64,000 bases of DNA from Parolsenella catena (GCF_003966955.1 NZ_AP019367.1:186001-250000); one strand, 5' to 3'. Positions 15,898 to 25,321 are shown, numbered from the stretch's first letter. The notes: generated by a model from the sequence alone, not told the origin. Translations and numbers: made by a program.

Positions 15898-17382
15898 ATG
15901 CTCGTCTACAACACCCAGCTTCACAAGAAGGTCGAGCTCACGCCCATCGAGCCCGGCAAGATCCGCATGTACGTCTGCGGCCCCACCGTCTACGACCAGA
16001 TCCACGTGGGCAACGGCCGCACGTTCCTGGCGTTCGACGTCATCCGCCGCTACCTCACCTACAAGGGCTACCAGGTAACGTTCGCCCAGAACCTCACTGA
16101 CGTGGACGATAAGATCATCAACCGCGCCAACGAGCAGGGCCGCACGCCCGAGGAGGTTGCCTCGGAGTTCTCCGACGCCTTCATCGAGCAGATGCACCGC
16201 CTGGGCGTCCTCGACCCCGACATCCGCCCGCGCGCCACGCGAGAGATCCCCGCGATGATCGAGATGATCGAGGGCCTCATCGAGCAGGGCCACGCCTACG
16301 CCCCCGGCAACGGCGACGTCTACTTCTCCGTGCGCAGCGACCCCAGCTACGGCACGGTCTCCGGCCGCAACGTCGACGACCTCAAGGTCGGCGCCCGCAT
16401 CGAGGCCAACGACGAGAAGGCAGACCCGCTCGACTTCGCCCTGTGGAAGGCCGCCAAGCCCGGCGAGCCCATGTGGGACTCCCCGTGGGGCAAGGGCCGT
16501 CCCGGCTGGCACACGGAGTGCTCCGCCATGGTGCACCGCTACCTCGGCACGCCCATCGACATCCACGGCGGCGGCCAGGACCTGCAGTTCCCCCACCACG
16601 AGAACGAGTACGCCCAGGCCGTCTGCTGCTGGCACGAGCCGCTCGCCAACGTGTGGATGCACGCGGGCATGCTGCTCATCGACGGCGAGAAGATGAGCAA
16701 GAGCCTCGGCAACTTCTACACGCTCAAGGAGGTCCTGGACAAGTACCCGGCAGACGCCGTGCGCCTGCTCATGCTCCAGACCCACTACCGCTCGCCGCTC
16801 GACTTCTCGTTCGACCGCCTCGACGGCGCGGTGGGCACGCTCGAGCGCATCCGCGGCACCGTCGCCAACCTGCGCTGGGCCGCCGAGAACTCCTGCGCGA
16901 GCGCTCACGAGCTCACGGACGCAGACCGCGCGTTCGGTGCGGCCGTCGACGAGGCTTCCGCCGAGTTCGTGCGTCAGATGGACGACGACTTCAACACGGC
17001 CGGCGCCCTCGCGGCGCTGTTCGGCCTCGTGACGAAGGCCAACACCTACCTGGACGAGGCGGGTGCCGAGGCGGCCGGCGCCGTGGCGCTGCGTGCCTCC
17101 GACGCGCTCGTCGAGCTCCTTGGCGTGCTGGGCGTGGAGTCCGTGCGTCCGAGCGCGGTGGAGCTGCCCCACGAGCTCGTCGAGCTTGCCAGCGCCCAGG
17201 CCGGCTACGAGGGAGACGACGCCAGCGAGGCCGCCGAGGCCCTCGTGGCCGCCCGCGCCGAGGCTCGCGCCGCCAAGAACTGGGCCGTGGCGGACGCCAT
17301 CCGAGACGGTATCGCCGCGCTCGGCCTCGTCGTCGAGGACACGGCCGCCGGAACCCGCATCAAGCCCGCGAAGGAGGACTAG
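15898..17382 (+). CDS. cysS: Cysteinyl-tRNA synthetase
   Basis: A class I synthetase of 494 residues that charges tRNA-Cys. The zinc-binding Cys is in YVCGPTVYD, and the HIGH-like motif is IHVGNGRT. WHTECSAM and HGGGQDLQFPHHENE carry further zinc and substrate residues, and the KMSKS motif is GEKMSKSLGN. The C-terminal DALR-type anticodon domain follows. ATG is two bases after the cysE stop, with AAGGAG before it. All catalytic motifs are intact. Confidence 0.96.
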   Translation: MLVYNTQLHKKVELTPIEPGKIRMYVCGPTVYDQIHVGNGRTFLAFDVIRRYLTYKGYQVTFAQNLTDVDDKIINRANEQGRTPEEVASEFSDAFIEQMHRLGVLDPDIRPRATREIPAMIEMIEGLIEQGHAYAPGNGDVYFSVRSDPSYGTVSGRNVDDLKVGARIEANDEKADPLDFALWKAAKPGEPMWDSPWGKGRPGWHTECSAMVHRYLGTPIDIHGGGQDLQFPHHENEYAQAVCCWHEPLANVWMHAGMLLIDGEKMSKSLGNFYTLKEVLDKYPADAVRLLMLQTHYRSPLDFSFDRLDGAVGTLERIRGTVANLRWAAENSCASAHELTDADRAFGAAVDEASAEFVRQMDDDFNTAGALAALFGLVTKANTYLDEAGAEAAGAVALRASDALVELLGVLGVESVRPSAVELPHELVELASAQAGYEGDDASEAAEALVAARAEARAAKNWAVADAIRDGIAALGLVVEDTAAGTRIKPAKED

Positions 17383-17384
17383 CC

Positions 17385-18425
17385 ATGGCAAGAAGGCAGG
17401 GCGGCTCCAAGCCGTCGCGCGGCGGATCTGGGCACACCCCCGGCGGGCGCGGAGGCCGCGGCTCCCAGCGCTCCCAGGGATACCAGGGCAAGCGCCAGCA
17501 GGACGCGAGGCCCAAGGGCAGGCCTGGGCACTCGCAGCAGCAGGCCCCTCGCTCGGGCCAGCGCCCCGATGCCCGTCGTGGCGGCTCCAGGGGAGACCTC
17601 ATCGAGGGCCGTCGTGCCGCCGTCGAAGCCCTCGAACTCGGCCTTCCCGTCACGCGCGCCCTCATCCAGAAGGACTCTGGAGGCGCGGACCCTGCGCTCA
17701 CCGAGCTTGCCCGCCGCCTTGCGGCGGACGGCGTCGAGGTCGAGCGCGTGGCCAAGCCCGTGCTCGACTCGCTCTCCTCGCACGGCGCTCACCAGGGGAT
17801 CATGCTCAGGGTCCGCCCGTATCGCTACGCTTCGCTGCGCGACATCATCGACGCGGCAGGGGAGGGCAACGCCCTGGTCATCGTCCTCGACCACGTGACG
17901 GACGAGGGCAACTTCGGCGCCATCGTGCGAACGGCCGAGGTCGTTGGCGCGGCGGGCGTCGTCGTGGCCAAGTCTCGCGCCGCGCGTGTGGGCGTGGGCG
18001 CCTACAAGACGAGCGCCGGCGCCGTCATGCACCTGCCCATCGCGCAGGTGTCCAATCTCGCGAGCGCCCTCGACGAGCTCAAGGAGCACGGCTTTTGGGC
18101 GGGCGGCGCCACGGAGCATGCCCATGACCTGGTGTGGGACGCGCCCGTATCGGGCCGTCTCGCCCTCGTGATGGGATCGGAGGGCTCGGGCATCTCGCGC
18201 CTCGTGCGCGAGCACTGCGACTTCGAGTTCAAGCTCCCGCAGCGCGGCATGGTCGAGAGCCTGAACGTGGCCCAGGCAACGACGGCCATCGCCTACGAGT
18301 GGCTGCGTCGTGACATGGCTCAGGGTGGCGCCGCCTCTGCGGCGAGTGAGGCAGATGCCTACGAGTCTGGCTATGACCTGCCCGACGTCTCGGACTTCGA
18401 TTTCCCGGAGACCGACCTTGGCTAA
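17385..18425 (+). CDS. rlmB: 23S rRNA (guanosine-2'-O-)-methyltransferase RlmB-like (TrmH/SpoU family)
   Basis: A SPOUT methyltransferase of 346 residues. After an unusual ~65-residue basic Gly/Arg/Gln/Pro-rich disordered tail, residues ~70-140 form the SpoU substrate-binding domain. The catalytic domain holds motif 1 (EGNFGAIVRTAE), motif 2 (GSEGSGIS) and motif 3 (RGMVESLNVAQA) of the trefoil knot. The usual target is G2251 of 23S rRNA. ATG follows the cysS stop by two bases behind AAGGAGG; the end overlaps the next gene by 8 nt. Confidence 0.9.
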   Translation: MARRQGGSKPSRGGSGHTPGGRGGRGSQRSQGYQGKRQQDARPKGRPGHSQQQAPRSGQRPDARRGGSRGDLIEGRRAAVEALELGLPVTRALIQKDSGGADPALTELARRLAADGVEVERVAKPVLDSLSSHGAHQGIMLRVRPYRYASLRDIIDAAGEGNALVIVLDHVTDEGNFGAIVRTAEVVGAAGVVVAKSRAARVGVGAYKTSAGAVMHLPIAQVSNLASALDELKEHGFWAGGATEHAHDLVWDAPVSGRLALVMGSEGSGISRLVREHCDFEFKLPQRGMVESLNVAQATTAIAYEWLRRDMAQGGAASAASEADAYESGYDLPDVSDFDFPETDLG

Positions 18426-18966
18426 GCGCTCAGACCACGAGCTGCTCGTCGTGGACGGCTACAACGTCATATTCGGCACGCCGCGCTACAAGGCGCTCAT
18501 GGACGAGCCAGACGCCCGCCAGCTCGACCACGACCCGTTCGACAGGGCCAGGGAGCTGCTCGTGGGTGACGTTGCAGCGTTTGCCCAGGGACGCTACGAG
18601 CCCGTCATCGTCTTCGATGCCGCGGGCAACGTGAGTCCCGAGCACCCCGAGCTCAGGCGTGCGGGCGTCCGCATGATCTTCTCGCCTACGGGCGTCACCG
18701 CCGACACCGTGATCGAGAAGCTCGTGAGCGAGTGCCGCAGGCAGGGCAGGGAGGTCACGGTCGTCACGTCCGACAACGCGATCCGCGCAACCGTGGGCGG
18801 AATCCCGGTGACGAGAATCTCGAGCGCCATGCTCGCGCACGAGATAGACGTGCTGGACTGCGAGCGCGAGGTTGACATCAGCGACCGCCGGCATGGCAAG
18901 CTCACGGTGGAGGATAGGCTGGACGCTGAGACGCTCGCAAAGCTCAACGCCCTGCTCGGCAGATAG
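18418..18966 (+). CDS. NYN (YacP/Rae1-like) RNase domain protein
   Basis: A 182-residue PIN-like NYN nuclease. The opening VVDGYNVIFG carries the first active-site Asp; FDAAGN, TADTVIEKLV and VTSDNAIR carry further acidic residues. Bacillus Rae1 (YacP) is a ribosome-associated endoribonuclease, and the same cysS-rlmB-yacP order occurs there. The TTG at 18418 has CGGAG seven bases before it and overlaps the rlmB stop; no ATG fits as well. Confidence 0.87.
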   Translation: MAKRSDHELLVVDGYNVIFGTPRYKALMDEPDARQLDHDPFDRARELLVGDVAAFAQGRYEPVIVFDAAGNVSPEHPELRRAGVRMIFSPTGVTADTVIEKLVSECRRQGREVTVVTSDNAIRATVGGIPVTRISSAMLAHEIDVLDCEREVDISDRRHGKLTVEDRLDAETLAKLNALLGR

Positions 18967-19034
18967 CCGCAAGCTTGGCATCCGGGCCGCATATCGGCTA
19001 CCATGCAAGAGCGCCCGAGATGGGCCGTACATAC

Positions 19035-19109
19035 GCCAACGTAGCTCAATGGTAGAGCCCCTGTCTTGTAAACAGGCCGTTGTAGGTTCGATTCCTATCG
19101 TTGGCTCCA
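19035..19109 (+). tRNA. tRNA-Thr (anticodon TGT)
   Basis: The acceptor is GCCAACG with CGTTGGC, the anticodon loop CTTGTAA gives TGT, the T-arm is TAGGTTCGATTCCTA, and CCA is encoded. Confidence 0.96.
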
Positions 19110-19117
19110 CGCATCCA

Positions 19118-19140
19118 GGGCCCCGTTCGGGGCCCTTTTT
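19118..19140 (+). terminator. Terminator after tRNA-Thr
   Basis: GGGCCCC-GTT-CGGGGCCC is followed by TTTTT. Beyond it, 19141-19276 is AT-rich with no recognised gene. Confidence 0.85.
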
Positions 19141-19276
19141 GATGCCATTTGTGGCCATTATTTGCGCGCTGACGACCAACTTTTTAAAAATATTTTTCGA
19201 GCGAAAACAGAGAATGTAGCAAAACTGCAGGTAAACGGGCAAAAAGATATAGATACGCCCGGGTGGGTGGAATACG

Positions 19277-19305
19277 TTGACAAGGATTCTGAGGCCTTGT
19301 AATAT
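19277..19305 (+). promoter_or_regulatory. Promoter of the tRNA-Tyr/Thr/Met-tuf unit
   Basis: TTGACA (19277-19282), a 17-bp spacer and TAATAT (19300-19305) form a near-consensus housekeeping promoter. Strong expression of the tRNAs and tuf is expected, and no terminator lies between them. Confidence 0.85.
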
Positions 19306-19357
19306 GCTTTCCGCTGCGAGGGGCAACGGCCCCGAACCAGCGGCTTGAAAACGGTAT

Positions 19358-19440
19358 GGGGATGTGGCACAGCGGCAACTGCGGCGGACTGTAAATCCGC
19401 TCCTTCGGGTTCCTTGGTTCGAGTCCAAGCATCCCCACCA
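19358..19440 (+). tRNA. tRNA-Tyr (anticodon GTA)
   Basis: The acceptor is GGGGATG with CATCCCC. The anticodon loop CTGTAAA gives GTA, the long variable arm is CTCCTTCGGGTTC, and CCA is encoded at the 3' end. Confidence 0.95.
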
Positions 19441-19441
19441 T

Positions 19442-19517
19442 GCCCGTGTAGCTCAGTAGGTAGAGCACTTCGTTGGTAACGAAGAGGTCACCGGTTCAAA
19501 TCCGGTCGCGGGCTCCA
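19442..19517 (+). tRNA. tRNA-Thr (anticodon GGT)
   Basis: The acceptor is GCCCGTG with CGCGGGC, the anticodon loop TTGGTAA gives GGT, the T-arm is CCGGTTCAAATCCGG, and CCA is encoded. Confidence 0.95.
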
Positions 19518-19526
19518 TTCAAGCAC

Positions 19527-19603
19527 GGCGGTGTAGCTCAGTTGGTTAGAGCACGCGGTTCATACCCGCGGCGTCACTGGTTCGAATCCAGTCACCGCTA
19601 CCA
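19527..19603 (+). tRNA. tRNA with CAT anticodon (elongator Met most likely)
   Basis: The acceptor is GGCGGTG with CACCGCT, the anticodon loop TTCATAC gives CAT, and CCA is encoded. It lacks the unpaired first position of initiator tRNA. A lysidine-modified Ile tRNA cannot be fully excluded from sequence alone. Confidence 0.9.
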
Positions 19604-19699
19604 GAGCCCTCGCGGCGTCGCGCAAGCGGCGCCGCTGGACATATAAATAGGCAAAAGGGCCGTCAAGGCCTAAAGCTAGCATCCATGAGGAGGATGGCA

Positions 19700-20890
19700 A
19701 TGGCCAAGGAGAAGTTTGAGCGCACCAAGCCGCACGTGAACATCGGCACGATTGGTCACGTTGACCACGGCAAGACCACGCTGACGGCTGCTATCACCAA
19801 GGTCCTTTCTGAGACCGAGGGCTGCAAGGCCGACTTCACCGCCTTCGAGAACATCGACAAGGCTCCCGAGGAGCGCGAGCGTGGCATCACCATCTCCGTC
19901 GCTCACGTCGAGTACGAGACGGCTTCCCGTCACTACGCCCACGTTGACTGCCCGGGCCACGCTGACTACGTCAAGAACATGATTTCCGGCGCTGCTCAGA
20001 TGGACGGTGCCATCCTGGTCATCGCCGCCACCGACGGCCCCATGGCTCAGACCCGCGAGCACATCCTTCTCGCCCGTCAGGTCGGCGTGCCCTACATCGT
20101 CGTCTTCCTGAACAAGTGCGACATGGTCGACGATGACGAGCTCATCGACCTCGTCGAGATGGAGACCCGTGACCTCCTCTCCGAGTACGACTTCCCCGGC
20201 GACGACATCCCCGTCATCCGTGGTTCCGCTCTCGGCGCCCTCAACGGCGACGAGAAGTGGATGAATTCCGTCCGCGAGCTCATGAAGGCCGTCGACGAGT
20301 ACATCCCGACGCCCGCCCGTGACAACGAGAAGCCGTTCCTGATGGCCATCGAGGACGTCATGACGATCTCCGGCCGTGGTACCGTCGCCACCGGTCGTGT
20401 CGAGCGCGGCGAGCTCAAGCTCAACGAGCCGGTCGAGATCGTGGGCATCAAGCCGACGCAGAACTCCGTCGTCACCGGCATCGAGATGTTCCGCAAGACC
20501 ATGGACTTCTGCGAGTCCGGCGACAACGTCGGCCTGCTTCTCCGTGGCATCAAGCGCGAGGACATCGAGCGCGGCCAGGTCATCTGCAAGCCCGGCACCG
20601 TTACCCCGCACTCCAAGTTCACGGCTGAGGTCTACGTCCTCACCAAGGAGGAGGGTGGCCGTCACACGCCGTTCTTCACGAACTACCGTCCGCAGTTCTA
20701 CTTCCGCACCACGGACGTCACCGGCTCCATCGTCCTCCCCGAGGGCGTCGAGATGGCCATGCCTGGCGACCACGTGACGATTGAGGCTGACCTCATCCAC
20801 GGCATCGCCATGGAGGAGGGCGACCGCTTCGCCATCCGTGAGGGCGGTCACACCGTCGGCGATGGTCGTATCGCCACCATCATTGAGTAG
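19700..20890 (+). CDS. tuf: Elongation factor Tu
   Basis: EF-Tu is the GTPase that delivers aminoacyl-tRNA to the ribosome. The 396-residue protein has G1 GHVDHGKT, an intact switch region with RGITI, G3 DCPGH, G4 NKCD and G5 GSAL, then domains 2 and 3 ending in [14 protein letters not shown] 19700 is chosen because AGGAGG lies just upstream and the protein then begins [10 protein letters not shown] as usual. It follows three tRNA genes from one promoter, an arrangement like thrU-tyrU-glyT-thrT-tufB in enterics. Confidence 0.98.
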   Translation: MAKEKFERTKPHVNIGTIGHVDHGKTTLTAAITKVLSETEGCKADFTAFENIDKAPEERERGITISVAHVEYETASRHYAHVDCPGHADYVKNMISGAAQMDGAILVIAATDGPMAQTREHILLARQVGVPYIVVFLNKCDMVDDDELIDLVEMETRDLLSEYDFPGDDIPVIRGSALGALNGDEKWMNSVRELMKAVDEYIPTPARDNEKPFLMAIEDVMTISGRGTVATGRVERGELKLNEPVEIVGIKPTQNSVVTGIEMFRKTMDFCESGDNVGLLLRGIKREDIERGQVICKPGTVTPHSKFTAEVYVLTKEEGGRHTPFFTNYRPQFYFRTTDVTGSIVLPEGVEMAMPGDHVTIEADLIHGIAMEEGDRFAIREGGHTVGDGRIATIIE

Positions 20891-20914
20891 ATTTAGTTTC
20901 TCTCAGTGACTTCA

Positions 20915-20946
20915 GGGCCCGACTCCTCTGGGAGCCGGGCCTTTTT
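20915..20946 (+). terminator. Terminator after tuf
   Basis: GGCCCGACTCC-TCT-GGGAGCCGGGCC is followed by TTTTT. Confidence 0.85.
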
Positions 20947-20999
20947 CGTGGGGCTTTTGTTGAGGCGCGAGGATCTGGAAGATTTCCAGCGTCAGAGTG

Positions 21000-21028
21000 T
21001 TGACGAAGCCCGTTGACGCTGGTAATGT
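21000..21028 (+). promoter_or_regulatory. Promoter upstream of rpmG
   Basis: TTGACG (21000-21005), a 17-bp spacer and TAATGT (21023-21028). A second TTGACG at 21013 has no suitably spaced -10. Confidence 0.7.
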
Positions 21029-21084
21029 ATTCGACCGCGCCATGGCTGAGACAGTCTTGGCCATGACTCATCAGGAGGAAAGCA

Positions 21085-21234
21085 ATGCGTACGATGGTTA
21101 CCCTCGCCTGCACCGAGTGCAAGCGCCGCAATTACACCACCAAGAAGAACAAGCAGAACAATCCTGAGCGCATGGAGCTCAAGAAGTACTGCCCCTGGTG
21201 CCGCAAGCACACTCTTCACAAGGAGACCCGCTAA
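21085..21234 (+). CDS. rpmG: 50S ribosomal protein L33
   Basis: A 49-residue zinc-ribbon form of L33, with CxxC pairs CTEC and CPWC and the basic middle [19 protein letters not shown]. It is too short for default gene calling but has AGGAGGAAA seven bases before ATG. It sits between tuf and tRNA-Trp/secE, the conserved position in Gram-positive bacteria. Confidence 0.96.
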   Translation: MRTMVTLACTECKRRNYTTKKNKQNNPERMELKKYCPWCRKHTLHKETR

Positions 21235-21252
21235 GCCGGGAATCCCCCTTAC

Positions 21253-21328
21253 AGGCCAGTAGCTCCAATGGTAGAGCGGCGGTCTCCAAAACCGTTTGTT
21301 GTGGGTTCGAGTCCTACCTGGCCTGCCA
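21253..21328 (+). tRNA. tRNA-Trp (anticodon CCA)
   Basis: The acceptor is AGGCCAG with CTGGCCT, the anticodon loop CTCCAAA gives CCA, discriminator G is followed by encoded CCA. It lies between rpmG and secE, as often seen. Confidence 0.96.
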
Positions 21329-21336
21329 GACTTAAC

Positions 21337-21365
21337 ACCGGCCTTCCCTTGTGGAAGGCCGGTTT
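21337..21365 (+). terminator. Hairpin between tRNA-Trp and secE
   Basis: ACCGGCCTTCC pairs with GGAAGGCCGGT across a 5-nt loop; only TTT follows, so termination may be partial. Confidence 0.6.
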
Positions 21366-21401
21366 GCATGAATGTACGAGGCCTCGCCCGAAGGGATAAG
21401 A

Positions 21402-21758
21402 ATGGCCAACAAGGATCGCCAGAAGAGGAGCGCCCGTAAGGCGCGTGCTGCCGAGCGCAAGGAGCTCGAGGAGAAGCGCGCCGCCTCCCAGGTTGACGCG
21501 CCGAAGAAGGCCGCCCCTGCTCAGGCTGCGGGCAGCTCGAAGAAGGCTGCTCCCAAGAAGAAGCACTTTGCCCGCATCCGCGGTTGGTTCGCTGATGTCA
21601 AGGCGGAGATGCACCGAGTCACTTGGCCCTCCAAGAGCGAGCTCAAGAACTACACCGTTGCCGTCATCGTGATGCTCGTTGTGTTTGGCGTTGCCGTCTG
21701 GCTCGTCGACACGGGTGTCGTGGCGGCTCTCGTCGGCTACTCCGGACTGAGGGGCTAA
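21402..21758 (+). CDS. secE: Preprotein translocase subunit SecE
   Basis: SecE clamps SecY in the Sec channel. The 118-residue protein has a basic Lys/Ala-rich N-terminal region of about 60 residues, then the amphipathic helix and conserved [19 protein letters not shown], and one transmembrane helix ([17 protein letters not shown]). ATG 21402 follows GAAGGGA; an ATG ten codons earlier lacks support. nusG follows after one base. Confidence 0.93.
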   Translation: MANKDRQKRSARKARAAERKELEEKRAASQVDAPKKAAPAQAAGSSKKAAPKKKHFARIRGWFADVKAEMHRVTWPSKSELKNYTVAVIVMLVVFGVAVWLVDTGVVAALVGYSGLRG

Positions 21759-21759
21759 C

Positions 21760-22308
21760 ATGGCGAAGCGCTGGTACGTGATTCACACCTATTCTGGTTA
21801 CGAGAACAAGGTCAAGAACGACCTCGAGCACCGCATCGAGACGTACGGCCTTGAGAACGTCGTCGTCGACATCAAGATCCCGACCGAGGAGGTCACGGAG
21901 ATCAAGGAGGGCGGCAAGCGCGAGACCAAGGAGTCCAAGGTCTTCCCGGGCTACGTTCTCGTTCGCATGGAGATGGATGACAACTCCTGGTCTGTCGTTC
22001 GCAATACTCCGGGTGTGACCGGCTTCGTCGGCATCGACGGCAAGCCCGCGCCGCTCTCCCGCGAGGAGTTCAACAAGATCATGCGTCGCTCCAACCCCAG
22101 GGCTGGCGCGGCTCCCGCTCCGCACCGCACTGCCACCAACCTCGAGGCCGGCATGTCCGTCCGCGTTCTCAGCGGCCCTCTTGCAGACTTCGACGGCCTC
22201 ATCTCCGAGGTCAACGCCGAGTCCGGCAAGGTCAAGGTCATGCTCACGATCTTTGGCCGCGAGACGCCTGTCGAGCTCAACCTCGACCAGGTCTCCGTCA
22301 TCGCCTAA
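21760..22308 (+). CDS. nusG: Transcription termination/antitermination protein NusG
   Basis: NusG binds RNA polymerase and couples it to ribosomes or Rho. Of its 182 residues, the NGN domain begins [17 protein letters not shown] and contains [13 protein letters not shown] and the [12 protein letters not shown] loop. The C-terminal KOW domain starts near [18 protein letters not shown]. Normal length and position after secE. Confidence 0.97.
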   Translation: MAKRWYVIHTYSGYENKVKNDLEHRIETYGLENVVVDIKIPTEEVTEIKEGGKRETKESKVFPGYVLVRMEMDDNSWSVVRNTPGVTGFVGIDGKPAPLSREEFNKIMRRSNPRAGAAPAPHRTATNLEAGMSVRVLSGPLADFDGLISEVNAESGKVKVMLTIFGRETPVELNLDQVSVIA

Positions 22309-22418
22309 GCCAGGCAATACTCGCCGGCCCCTCTTTCGGTGAGGAATGCTTCTGTGGGGCAGGCACGACATAGCACGTAGGTACACGCTTTGTAACTTCG
22401 CAATGAAAGGGAATGACA

Positions 22419-22847
22419 ATGGCTGAGAAGAAGGTTGTCAACTTCATCAAGCTCCAGATTCCGGCTGGCGCCGCTAACCCCGCGCCCCCGATCGGCCCGG
22501 CCCTCGGCGCCGCCCAGGTCAACATCATGCAGTTCTGCCAGGCGTTCAATGCCGCCACGCAGGACAAGAAGGGCGACATCATCCCCGTTGAGATCTCCGT
22601 CTACGAGGACCGCTCCTTCACGTTCATCTGCAAGACGTCGCCCGCCGCTGAGCTCATCAAGAAGGAGCTCGGCCTCAAGGGTGGCTCCGGCGTTCCCCAG
22701 CGCGACAAGGTTGGCGAGCTCACGCAGGAGCAGCTCACCAAGATCGCCGAGATCAAGATGCCGGACCTCAACGCCAACGACATCGAGGGCGCCAAGAAGA
22801 TCATCGCCGGCACCGCTCGTTCCATGGGCGTCACGATCGCCGAGTAG
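22419..22847 (+). CDS. rplK: 50S ribosomal protein L11
   Basis: A 142-residue 23S rRNA-binding protein of the GTPase centre. The N-terminal domain has [20 protein letters not shown], the classic L11 proline motif, and the C-terminal RNA-binding domain has [30 protein letters not shown] (split here only for description). ATG 22419 fits the AAAGGG ribosome site better than the ATG two codons earlier. Confidence 0.97.
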   Translation: MAEKKVVNFIKLQIPAGAANPAPPIGPALGAAQVNIMQFCQAFNAATQDKKGDIIPVEISVYEDRSFTFICKTSPAAELIKKELGLKGGSGVPQRDKVGELTQEQLTKIAEIKMPDLNANDIEGAKKIIAGTARSMGVTIAE

Positions 22848-22962
22848 CTCGCCCAGAGCACTTGCATTCAGGTACCCCGCCAGCATCCGCTGGCTAAGCT
22901 CGGCGCACGAGCGCCGCTAGATGTGGGAGGGCGCATGCCCTGTGACCACAGGAGGAAACAAC

Positions 22963-23670
22963 ATGCCTAAGCACGGTAAGAAGTACACCGCCGCCGCTGC
23001 CAAGATCGAGGCTGGCAAGCTCTACACGCCGAAGGAGGCTGCCGCTCTCGTCAAGGAGGTCGCGTTCGCCGGCTTCGACGAGACGATCGAGGCCACGTTC
23101 CGCCTCGGCGTCGACACCCGCAAGGCCGACCAGAACATCCGTGGCTCCATCGCTCTGCCCCACGGTACCGGCAAGACCGTCCGCGTCGCCGTCTTCGCCG
23201 AGGGCGAGCAGGCTCGTGCCGCCGAGGAGGCTGGCGCCGACCTCGTGGGCTCCGACGACCTCGTCGCCCAGGTCCAGGCTGGCAACATCGACTTCGATGC
23301 CGCCATCGCCACGCCCCCGATGATGGCCAAGGTCGGTCGTCTCGGCAAGATCCTCGGTCCCCGTGGCCTCATGCCGAACCCCAAGCTCGGCACCGTCACC
23401 ATGGACGTCGCCAAGATGGTCAACGAGCTCAAGGCCGGCCGCGTCGAGTATCGCGCCGACCGCTACGGCATCTGCCACGTTGCCGTGGGCCGCGTGTCCT
23501 TCCCGCTCGAGCAGATCGTCGAGAACTACGGCGTCCTGCTGAACGAGATTCTCCGCGTCAAGCCGTCCTCTGCCAAGGGCAAGTACATCAAGTCCGTCTC
23601 CCTTGCCTCCACGATGGGCCCCGGCGTCAAGGTCGACAGCTCCATCGTCCGCAACCTCCTCGAGGCCTAG
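22963..23670 (+). CDS. rplA: 50S ribosomal protein L1
   Basis: A 235-residue protein that binds the L1 stalk of 23S rRNA and often represses its own operon. Landmarks are [16 protein letters not shown], the domain II segment [15 protein letters not shown] and the C-terminal [13 protein letters not shown] 22963 is preceded by CACAGGAGGAAA. Upstream spacing from rplK is 115 bp, enough for a leader. Confidence 0.97.
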   Translation: MPKHGKKYTAAAAKIEAGKLYTPKEAAALVKEVAFAGFDETIEATFRLGVDTRKADQNIRGSIALPHGTGKTVRVAVFAEGEQARAAEEAGADLVGSDDLVAQVQAGNIDFDAAIATPPMMAKVGRLGKILGPRGLMPNPKLGTVTMDVAKMVNELKAGRVEYRADRYGICHVAVGRVSFPLEQIVENYGVLLNEILRVKPSSAKGKYIKSVSLASTMGPGVKVDSSIVRNLLEA

Positions 23671-23733
23671 CCTCTAAGAGTTTGCGCAAAGCGTGAACGT
23701 TTTCCGCCCGTCTCGGTTGTTTCTTGACTTCCG

Positions 23734-23761
23734 CGGCGGGCGGAATATCATTTCAATCGTT
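23734..23761 (+). promoter_or_regulatory. Promoter of rplJ-rplL
   Basis: TTGACT (23734-23739), a 16-bp spacer and TATCAT (23756-23761), just before the L10-type leader. Confidence 0.65.
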
Positions 23762-23774
23762 ATGCACATAGCAC

Positions 23775-23894
23775 GTCCGCTGCCAGAGACAGCCGGTGCC
23801 CGTAGGGGCCTAAGGGGTCTAACCCGCCTGCCGAGGTGGTCCAACGAGTGAAATTGTTGAGACCCCGTCTGGCTTAGCGCCGGGCGGGGTCTTT
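23775..23894 (+). ncRNA. Ribosomal protein L10 leader with terminator-like hairpin
   Basis: The untranslated region before rplJ contains the conserved-looking block CCGCCTGCCGAGGTGG within a structured stretch, matching the usual L10-leader site bound by the L10(L7/L12) complex. It ends with a stem GACCCCG (23861-23867)/CGGGGTC (23885-23891) followed by TTTG. Together these suggest feedback attenuation of rplJ-rplL. Boundaries are approximate. Confidence 0.7.
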
Positions 23895-23963
23895 GTTCTT
23901 CCTCGAGCGAAGTCCCGCCTAGTGGCGAGACGTGCATCAGCACGCTCGAGGGGAGGTGTACAT

Positions 23964-24482
23964 ATGCCAGCTCAGTCCAAGATCGATATGCTCGAGAAGG
24001 TCTCCGCTTCCCTGGAGGCTTCCGCGGGCCTGTTCGTGATCGATTACCGTGGCCTTACGGTCAAGGAGACGCAGGAGCTTCGTCGCGGTCTGCGCGAGGC
24101 CGGCGCGCACATGAAGGTCTACAAGAACAACCTCGTGCGCATCGCGCTCGAGAAGGCCGAGATGCCCGCCATCGACGATTGCCTCGAGGGCACCGTTGCC
24201 TGCGTGTTCTATGACAGCGACCCCGCCGCCGCTGCCAAGGTCATCAAGGAGACCTCCAAGAAGCTCAACAAGATCGAGTTCCGTGGTGGTATCACCGATG
24301 GTCAGGTTGTCTCCGCCGAGGAGGTCATCGCCATCGCTGACCTGCCCTCCAAGGAGCAGCTCCTCGGCCAGATCGCCGGTCTCATCAATGGCTTCGCGCG
24401 CGACATCGCCGTGTGCGTCAATGGTGTTTCCTCCGGTCTCGCTCGCTCGATCCAGCAGGTTTCCGAGCAGAAGGCCGCCTAG
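23964..24482 (+). CDS. rplJ: 50S ribosomal protein L10
   Basis: A 172-residue protein that anchors L7/L12 dimers on the ribosomal stalk. The N-terminal rRNA-binding domain includes LFVIDYRGLTVKETQELR and MKVYKNNLVRIAL; the C-terminal helix binds L12. ATG 23964 has GAGGGGAGGTG upstream. Expression is probably autoregulated through the preceding leader. Confidence 0.96.
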   Translation: MPAQSKIDMLEKVSASLEASAGLFVIDYRGLTVKETQELRRGLREAGAHMKVYKNNLVRIALEKAEMPAIDDCLEGTVACVFYDSDPAAAAKVIKETSKKLNKIEFRGGITDGQVVSAEEVIAIADLPSKEQLLGQIAGLINGFARDIAVCVNGVSSGLARSIQQVSEQKAA

Positions 24483-24581
24483 CAGCAGCCTTGCGGCTTG
24501 TCCGCGAACCAGGCGCGCGTCCGCGCGTCGAACCACGAAGAATTTCATGCCCATGCGCATGAGCTATGAAAGGACTTAGAA

Positions 24582-24959
24582 ATGGCTAAGCTCACCACCG
24601 ATGAGATCATCGATGCCCTTAAGGAAATGACCCTTCTCGAGGCCTCCGAGCTCGTCAAGGCCATCGAGGACACCTTTGGTGTCTCCGCCGCCGCTCCTGC
24701 CGCCGTCGTCGCCGCTCCTGCCGCCGGCGAGGCCGCTGCCGAGGAGAAGACGAACTTCGACGTCGTGCTCGAGGGCTTCGGCGACAACAAGATCGCCGTC
24801 ATCAAGGTCGTCCGCGAGCTCACCAGCCTTGGCCTGAAGGAGGCCAAGGAGGTCGTCGAGAGCGCCCCGAAGGCCGTCCTCGAGGGCGCCAAGAAGGAGG
24901 ACGCCGAGGCCGCCAAGGAGAAGCTCGAGGCCGCCGGCGCTGCCGTCTCCCTCAAGTAA
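24582..24959 (+). CDS. rplL: 50S ribosomal protein L7/L12
   Basis: A 125-residue acidic stalk protein that recruits translational GTPases. It has an N-terminal dimerisation domain ([21 protein letters not shown]), an Ala-rich hinge ([20 protein letters not shown]), and the C-terminal factor-binding domain with [25 protein letters not shown] lies before ATG. A strong terminator follows. Confidence 0.97.
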   Translation: MAKLTTDEIIDALKEMTLLEASELVKAIEDTFGVSAAAPAAVVAAPAAGEAAAEEKTNFDVVLEGFGDNKIAVIKVVRELTSLGLKEAKEVVESAPKAVLEGAKKEDAEAAKEKLEAAGAAVSLK

Positions 24960-25010
24960 CTTCTCGGCACCGTTCGGTGCTTTCTGCCTAAGGGCAGCAT
25001 GAGTTACGCT

Positions 25011-25047
25011 GGGCCCCGCATCGACTCGTCGGTGCGGGGCCCTTTTC
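25011..25047 (+). terminator. Terminator after rplL
   Basis: GGGCCCCGCA (25011-25020) pairs with TGCGGGGCCC (25033-25042), followed by TTTT. Confidence 0.88.
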
Positions 25048-25240
25048 TGTGGCCGTCGGGCGCGTCGGCCAGTGCGAGGCATGGTGGAACTGGCGTGGGG
25101 GAGCATGGCCGGTTTGTCGCGTTAACCCAGCTTGCACATATCGTCTTCACATGCGTATGCCGCGAGCCGAGACAAAACCCCAGCACGCGGCATAAGTGCG
25201 AAAAGATAAATGAATAAAAATAGAATGTCAAGACTGTTCA

Positions 25241-25269
25241 TTGACGAGACAGGCAACCTTCGGTAGATT
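25241..25269 (+). promoter_or_regulatory. Promoter of rpoBC
   Basis: TTGACG (25241-25246), a 17-bp spacer and TAGATT (25264-25269), within an unusually AT-rich stretch (25195-25275). Apart from this and the rplL terminator, the 362-bp gap 24960-25321 shows no gene. Confidence 0.75.
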
Positions 25270-25321
25270 ACTAGTTTGCGACAACTGCCGCCATATGCCA
25301 TGTTGAAGGAGGAAATGCCTG

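Noticed and set aside
23671-23963. A protein gene in the rplA-rplJ gap
   Set aside because: The region is better explained by a promoter, an L10-type leader and an attenuator hairpin; the short frames there lack ribosome sites.
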